The notes under the pieces: model-generated | Databases searched by the model: none | Seen by the model: only the letters and a program-made list of their open reading frames with translations | Told to the model about the DNA's origin: nothing | Made by a program: the position numbers and the translations under genes | In this document: one piece after another, positions 6,589 through 10,156 of the stretch | Position numbering within the stretch: the first letter of the stretch is position 1 | Layout: every line of letters starts with the position of its first letter | DNA from: an uncultured Chloroflexota bacterium | GTDB taxonomy: Bacteria > Chloroflexota > Dehalococcoidia > SAR202 > UBA11138 | Reading direction: 5' to 3' | Length of the DNA stretch: 10,156 bases | NCBI GenBank assembly: GCA_913046025.1 | Contig: CAJWRP010000044.1 | Coordinates: 1 to 10,156, forward strand

Positions 6589-7368
6589 ATGACTGAGGAT
6601 ATCAAGATTGATCCAATTCTGGAGGTAAGAGACCTCCACGTTTCCATCGGAGATACAGAAATTCTAAAAGGCGTAAATCTAACCGTTAATATCGGAGAAG
6701 TTCACGCTATCATGGGGCCTAACGGCTCAGGCAAAAGCACATTGGCCAACGTTCTAGCGGGACGTCCGGAGTACAAAATCACCAGCGGAGAAGTTGTCTA
6801 CAAGGGCATGGACCTTCTCGCTATGCTGCCGGAGATTCGCGCTCGTGAGGGTTTATTCCTGGCATTTCAGTATCCGGTAGAGCTTCCTGGAGTTCGTTCC
6901 TGGCAGTTCCTGAAGGCCTCTGTAGACGCCATGCGTAAACACAGGGGCGAGGATGCTCTCAGCGTGCGAGAGTTCGACAAGCTTTTGGACGAGAAGCGCG
7001 CATACGTCGAGATGGATACGGACCTGGTCCGTCGCTCCGTTAACGAAGGCTTCTCAGGCGGAGAGAAGAAGCGCAACGAGATTATGCAGTTGGCACTTTT
7101 GGATCCGATCCTGGCGCTGCTTGATGAGACAGACTCGGGCCTGGATATCGATGCGTTAAGAATCGTGTCCGAGGGCATTAACAAGGTGCGTTCCGACAAG
7201 AACGCCTTCGTTCTGGTGACGCATTATCAGCGGATTCTCAACTACATCACGCCAGACTATGTTCACGTGTTGCTCAGCGGCAGCATAGTTCGTTCTGGTG
7301 GCAGTGACTTGGCCCTAGAACTGGAAGAGAAGGGCTACGAGTGGCTACGCGAACAGGTAACGGCGTAG
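6589..7368 (+). CDS. sufC: Fe-S cluster assembly ATPase SufC
   Basis: This 259-residue ABC-type ATPase drives conformational changes of the SufBCD complex and is soluble, not a transporter. Motifs in order are Walker A GPNGSGKST (43-51), Q-loop LAFQYPVELPGV (91-102) with the SufC-type YP(V)E(L)PGV, ABC signature FSGGEKKRNE (155-164), Walker B LALLDETDSGLD (175-186) with catalytic Glu180, and the switch His212 in VTHYQRIL. All catalytic residues are present. The start lies 2 nt after the sufB stop; GGAGGGG at 6568-6574, within the end of sufB, is a rather distant ribosome site, so translation is probably coupled. sufD follows after 13 nt. Confidence 0.97.
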   Translation: MTEDIKIDPILEVRDLHVSIGDTEILKGVNLTVNIGEVHAIMGPNGSGKSTLANVLAGRPEYKITSGEVVYKGMDLLAMLPEIRAREGLFLAFQYPVELPGVRSWQFLKASVDAMRKHRGEDALSVREFDKLLDEKRAYVEMDTDLVRRSVNEGFSGGEKKRNEIMQLALLDPILALLDETDSGLDIDALRIVSEGINKVRSDKNAFVLVTHYQRILNYITPDYVHVLLSGSIVRSGGSDLALELEEKGYEWLREQVTA

Positions 7369-7381
7369 GTTATAGCCAAAA

Positions 7382-8710
7382 ATGACACAAACAATAACCA
7401 GATATCGGCAGTATGAAGCGGACTATAAAGCTTTCTCTGAGACCAGCGCCCTGCCGGAATGGGTGCAATCGCTTCGTGAAAGTGGATGGCGACGTTTTCA
7501 GGAACTAGGCTTGCCCACTGCTCGGCGGGGCAATGAGCCATGGAAGTACACCAACATAGCTAGGATTGCTGACACCAGCCTAAAGTTAGCTCAAATGCCA
7601 GGTCGTATCACCCTCGATGAGGTAAAGGCCGTGGCTCCTTGGGACGATGGCTGGACCAATATGGTCTTTGTGGACGGGATTTACGTCTCAGATCTCTCCA
7701 GCGGCGCATCCAGTGGTGTGGCGGTAACCAGCCTTGCCGAAGCTATAGCCTCTAACGACGATGTGATAAAACTAAATCTTGGGCAAGCTCCACACATGGA
7801 GGACGACGACGGTTTCGTATCGCTGAACAAAGCTTTCTTGCGTGACGGGGCCGTGCTCCACATCAGGGAAGGTAAGACTGCTGAACGGCCCGTTCATCTG
7901 CTATTCATTTCCACGGCGACAGAGCAGGCCACTGTATCTCACCCCAGAATACTGGTGGTAGGAGAGGCCAACAGCAAGGCCACAATCATTGAGAGCTATG
8001 TGGGTCTGAGCGACTCAGTCTACCTCACCAACGCAATGGCTGAGATTACTTTGGCCCCTGGTGCAGAGCTTAAGCATTATCGACTCTTGATGGAGAGCGA
8101 AAATGGTTTTCATGTCGGGTACGCTCGAGTAGCCCAGGCAGCCGATAGCGTTTACAGGTCCAAGGTGTTTGAGAGGAAGGTAGGCCTAGGTAGGTTCGAC
8201 CTCTACACAAGTATGGATGGCGAAAACTCTAGTTGCGACTTGAAGGGTCTCTACTATACATCTGGCTCGCAACACATGGACAACTACATAAATATCAACC
8301 ACGAAAAACCGCACGGCACCAGTCGCCTCTATTACAAAGGTATTCTGGACGGGCGTTCCAGGGCAGTATTCGGAGGCACCGTATACGTGCAACCCGGCGC
8401 CGTCAAGACAGACTCTCACCAGGAGGACAAGAACCTGGTACTTTCCCCTAATGCCGAGGTAGACAGCAAGCCGGCCCTATTTATCTGGGCGGACGACGTT
8501 GTCTGTGGTCACGGCGCCACGGCCGGCAACATAGATGAAGACACTGTGTTTTACATGCGAACGCGAGGCCTGGATCTGGAAGCGGCCAGCCGTTTGCTGA
8601 TCTATGGATTCGCCGATGAAATTATCGAAGCTGTTGAGGAAGAGGGACTGCGCAAGTACCTGAGGGAGATTTTCCTGGAATCTCTCCCCAGCTACAAGTT
8701 CGAGTTCTGA
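7382..8710 (+). CDS. sufD: Fe-S cluster assembly protein SufD
   Basis: This 442-residue paralogue of SufB forms the SufB-SufD heterodimer that, with SufC, assembles clusters and is linked to iron entry. The N-terminal NEPWKYTNI (51-59) is the usual SufD opening motif, and the middle is a beta-helix. The C-terminal block CGHGATAGNID (375-385), then FYMRTRGLDLEAAS and YGFADEI, matches the family. His377 corresponds to the conserved His of the family's C(S)HGAT motif. There is no strong Shine-Dalgarno in the 13-nt gap after sufC, which suggests translational coupling. It is the last gene before the 333-nt gap at 8711-9043. Confidence 0.96.
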   Translation: MTQTITRYRQYEADYKAFSETSALPEWVQSLRESGWRRFQELGLPTARRGNEPWKYTNIARIADTSLKLAQMPGRITLDEVKAVAPWDDGWTNMVFVDGIYVSDLSSGASSGVAVTSLAEAIASNDDVIKLNLGQAPHMEDDDGFVSLNKAFLRDGAVLHIREGKTAERPVHLLFISTATEQATVSHPRILVVGEANSKATIIESYVGLSDSVYLTNAMAEITLAPGAELKHYRLLMESENGFHVGYARVAQAADSVYRSKVFERKVGLGRFDLYTSMDGENSSCDLKGLYYTSGSQHMDNYININHEKPHGTSRLYYKGILDGRSRAVFGGTVYVQPGAVKTDSHQEDKNLVLSPNAEVDSKPALFIWADDVVCGHGATAGNIDEDTVFYMRTRGLDLEAASRLLIYGFADEIIEAVEEEGLRKYLREIFLESLPSYKFEF

Positions 8711-8762
8711 TATTTTTGAATAGAGTTTTCAATTGGCTATGGGAATGCAGTATCCAGCCGCA

Positions 8763-8844
8763 TTTCCAGGCCTTGTCATGTTCAGGACATGTTGTGAACC
8801 GGGACACGTAAGAATCCGTGACCACCCTAGCAGAGGCCTGGAAA
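8763..8844 (+). repeat. 11-bp inverted repeat enclosing two hairpins; candidate structured RNA
   Basis: TTTCCAGGCCT at 8763-8773 is an exact reverse complement of AGGCCTGGAAA at 8834-8844, with 60 nt between. Inside, CATGT/ACATG (8777-8781 and 8787-8791, 5-nt loop) and CACG/CGTG (8805-8808 and 8817-8820, 8-nt loop, extendable by GG/CC across an A-A mismatch) can form two further stems. Together they give a three-way-junction shape in the transcript. It does not fit tRNA rules. The flanks show no target-site duplication that would mark a small transposon. Function is unknown. Confidence 0.5.
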
Positions 8845-8853
8845 GAAACATAG

Positions 8854-9036
8854 GCTTCGGACGGATATGTAGAGAAACCAGAAGCTTTGTATACCTGTGG
8901 TCCACCAAACGAGGTCTACGATCAACAATAAGTTTGGGTCGGACAAAAAGATGAGCCAGAAGATATTAGAACCGCAGCGCACCTGACGAACAAAAACAAC
9001 GTTTGGGTCGGATACGTAGAAAAACCGGAAGATATA
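8854..9036 (+). repeat. Three degenerate direct repeats of about 36 nt
   Basis: The copies start at 8854, 8932 and 9001, with spacing of 78 and 69 nt, both multiples of three. Ungapped over 36 nt, copy 1 versus 3 and copy 2 versus 3 each match at 27 positions by hand count; copies 2 and 3 share the first 12 bases (GTTTGGGTCGGA) exactly. The shared core reads roughly GGTCGGA, then GTAGA, then a CCAGAAGA-like end. All three are in one frame, in which copies 1 and 3 both encode GYVEKPE using different third bases at three codons. A TAA at 8929-8931 separates copies 1 and 2, and the frame closes with TGA at 9049-9051, just inside sufU. No start codon with a ribosome site opens this frame. Confidence 0.65.
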
Positions 9037-9043
9037 AAAATCA

Positions 9044-9493
9044 ATGGATGATTTGCAAGAGTTGTATCAAGAAGTCGTGTTGGACCACAATCGCAGTCCA
9101 CGCAACTTCCAGAAATTAGAAGAGGCCAACCGCTCCGCAGAAGGCTTTAATCCTTTGTGCGGTGACCAGATAACGCTTTACCTGGAAGTGGACGGCGACG
9201 ACAAGATAAAGGACATCGGTTTCCAGGCTATGGGCTGCGCTATATCCAAGGCGTCGGCCTCCATGATGACTGATGCAGTAAAAGGCCTCAGTGTCGAAGA
9301 CGCAGTGAACGTCTTCGAGAACTTTCGACACATGCTAACCAGCGAAGAATACAACGCTGAGATATTGGGTGATGCAGAGATACTATCCGGTGTATCGCAG
9401 TATCCTGCTCGGATTAAATGCGCGGTGCTCTCATGGCACACATTGAAATCTGCTCTGGACGGAAACCACGATCAGCAAGTTACTAGCGAATGA
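9044..9493 (+). CDS. sufU: SufU-type Fe-S assembly sulfur carrier/scaffold
   Basis: This 149-residue IscU-fold protein is of the SufU type, which binds zinc and accepts sulfur from the cysteine desulfurase SufS for transfer to SufBCD. NPLCGD gives Cys39 and Asp41, MGCAIS gives Cys65, and RIKCAVLSWHTL gives Cys126. These are the three Cys and one Asp zinc ligands of SufU. The insertion between the second and third Cys (about 90-120, ending in LSGVSQYPARIKC) separates SufU from IscU. The ATG has only a GGAAG 12 nt upstream, and the reading frame of the upstream repeats ends across its start codon. SufS is not present in the window and would be expected nearby. The regulator gene begins 18 nt downstream. 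Confidence 0.94.
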   Translation: MDDLQELYQEVVLDHNRSPRNFQKLEEANRSAEGFNPLCGDQITLYLEVDGDDKIKDIGFQAMGCAISKASASMMTDAVKGLSVEDAVNVFENFRHMLTSEEYNAEILGDAEILSGVSQYPARIKCAVLSWHTLKSALDGNHDQQVTSE

Positions 9494-9511
9494 TAGGGTA
9501 AATGCACTCTC

Positions 9512-9949
9512 ATGAATATTCCAATTAAAGTCGATTACGGAGTCCGAGCACTCGTGGACCTTGCTATGAATGGCGATGGTAGGCCTGTACGTGCCAGCGA
9601 GATATCTGCTCGAACGTCGATTCCAGAGCCTTACCTAGCCCAGGTGCTCCACAGCCTAAGCAAGAACGGCATAATCAAGAGCGTTCGTGGCCCTCAGGGC
9701 GGCCATCTGCTGGCCAAGGAAACTTCAGAGATTCGTCTCAGTAAGGTTATGGCGTGCCTTGGGGGTTCCGAGGCGCCAGTGGCTTGCCTGGAGGACTCTT
9801 CCTCATGCATCCATGTGCCGGCTTGCGCCCAGAGAGAAGTCTGGCGTAGCGTGGCCGAAACAGTTTTCAAAATCTTAGACTCTACAACCATCGAGGACCT
9901 GGTAAATAGGACTCGGACCGTTTCATCACCGGTTGAAGTCGTAGTGTAA
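9512..9949 (+). CDS. Rrf2-family transcriptional regulator (IscR/NsrR-like), probable Fe-S sensor
   Basis: This 145-residue winged-helix regulator is of the Rrf2 family. The DNA-binding domain spans about residues 1-75 (VDYGVRALVDLA, ASEISARTSIPEPYLAQVLHSLSKNGII, VRGPQGGHLLA). A cluster-binding loop follows with Cys92, Cys99 and Cys105 in a CX6CX5C spacing, close to IscR (CX5CX5C). The IscR fourth ligand, a His three residues after the last Cys, is Arg here. Asp8 is present instead, at the position where NsrR uses Asp as the fourth ligand. The location between sufU and the Rieske gene argues for autoregulation of the suf operon, perhaps through the palindrome at 5075. Its ribosome site is weak (AGGG near 9496). 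It could act as a SufR-like repressor or a nitric oxide/redox sensor. Confidence 0.92.
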   Translation: MNIPIKVDYGVRALVDLAMNGDGRPVRASEISARTSIPEPYLAQVLHSLSKNGIIKSVRGPQGGHLLAKETSEIRLSKVMACLGGSEAPVACLEDSSSCIHVPACAQREVWRSVAETVFKILDSTTIEDLVNRTRTVSSPVEVVV

Positions 9950-9983
9950 TAAATTGACAATATTTTAGGGGGTAGGAGTAAAA

Positions 9984-10156
9984 GTGGCATTTCAGAAAGT
10001 GGGCAAAGTAAGCGAAATTCCCGAGGGGAAGTCCAAGGTATACGAGATTGGCAATCACGCTATCGCCGTTTGTAACTTCGAAGGTACTCTTTATGGCATA
10101 GAAGACGTTTGCACTCACGACGGGTCTTCCTTCAATGCAAGCGCTCTTATCGGATG
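9984..10156 (+). CDS. Rieske-type [2Fe-2S] ferredoxin-like protein, 3'-truncated by window end
   Basis: Only the first 57 codons are visible. The sequence runs from a GTG start (9984) with AGGAG at 9974-9978, 6 nt or less upstream. It reads as the small Rieske ferredoxin/nitrite reductase small-subunit fold: KVSEIPEGKSKVYEI, then NHAIAVCNFEGTLYGIED, then CTHDGSSF. Cys43 and His45 form the first half of the CxH...CxxH Rieske motif, so the second half should lie just past the window. These proteins carry electrons and often sit in suf operons of Chloroflexota and archaea. Placement 34 nt after the regulator suggests membership of the suf operon, perhaps providing electrons for cluster assembly. 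Confidence 0.88.
   Translation, partial: MAFQKVGKVSEIPEGKSKVYEIGNHAIAVCNFEGTLYGIEDVCTHDGSSFNASALIG

Larger units (their letters stand above)
8711..9043 (+). other. 333-nt intergenic region between sufD and sufU
   Basis: No credible gene is present on either strand. The region has three parts. An AT-rich start (8711-8760) carries a weak TTGAA/TTCAA hairpin (8716-8732). Next comes an 82-nt segment bounded by an 11-bp inverted repeat (8763-8844). Last is a stretch with three degenerate direct repeats (8854-9036) that runs up to the sufU start. In many related suf operons the cysteine desulfurase gene sufS sits next to sufU. I see no recognisable SufS fragment here (no PLP-lysine or active-site Cys motif) in any forward frame. 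GGAAG at 9027-9031 may serve as the sufU ribosome site. Confidence 0.7.

Noticed and set aside
8763..8844. tRNA or miniature transposon
   Set aside because: The length is near tRNA size, but there is no anticodon arm, T-loop or CCA-adjacent acceptor pattern on either strand. The flanks show no target duplication.
8733..8954. 73-codon open frame from TTG 8733
   Set aside because: It has no ribosome site, an Arg- and Cys-rich composition unlike its neighbours, and runs through the inverted repeat and two repeat copies in a different frame from the one with synonymous differences.
9954..9982. Promoter before the Rieske gene
   Set aside because: TTGACA at 9954-9959 is a perfect -35 match, but no good -10 lies 16-18 nt downstream, and the spot would fall on the ribosome site and start codon.

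Overview
This 10.2 kb window appears to come from a bacterial chromosome with middling GC content. All convincing genes lie on the + strand in two tight operons. The suf layout (sufB-sufC-sufD, then a SufU-type scaffold, an Rrf2 regulator and a Rieske protein), the frequent GTG/TTG starts and the FGGY kinase/class II aldolase neighbourhood would suit an environmental Chloroflexota lineage (for example Dehalococcoidia or SAR202 relatives). That placement is an inference from memory of gene order, not a phylogenetic result.

Region 1 (1-4981) is an operon-like run of six genes separated by at most 30 nt, some overlapping by 1-4 nt. They encode the C-terminal two-thirds of a D-2-hydroxyacid dehydrogenase, an FGGY carbohydrate kinase, a class II aldolase, a 121-residue protein I do not recognise, an extended SDR epimerase/dehydratase and a nucleoside hydrolase. 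Kinase plus class II aldolase is the usual core of a pathway that phosphorylates a ketose or sugar acid and splits it. The nucleoside hydrolase and the SDR enzyme suggest a nucleoside- or ribose-derived substrate, but the substrate cannot be read from the sequence. The dehydrogenase lacks two of the three catalytic residues of its family, and the nucleoside hydrolase carries Cys where the family's catalytic His often sits.

Region 2 (4982-5125) is a promoter/leader region. It holds a strong sigma70-type promoter (TTGACC, 17 nt, extended -10 TATATT) and, at about the expected transcription start, a perfect 8-nt-arm inverted repeat that looks like an operator.

Region 3 (5126-10156) is an iron-sulfur cluster assembly operon: sufB, sufC, sufD, a 333-nt gap, sufU, an Rrf2-family regulator with a CX6CX5C cluster motif, and the start of a Rieske-type protein cut by the window end. 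SufB, SufD and the SufC ATPase would form the assembly complex, SufU would carry sulfur, and the Rrf2 protein could sense cluster status and control the operon. The cysteine desulfurase SufS, SufU's usual partner, is not encoded in the window.

The gap between sufD and sufU is the least explained stretch. Its first part contains an 82-nt segment bounded by a perfect 11-bp inverted repeat with two smaller hairpins inside, resembling a three-way-junction RNA. Its second part contains three degenerate direct repeats in the same reading frame, whose differences between copies 1 and 3 are partly synonymous; the last copy runs into the sufU start codon.
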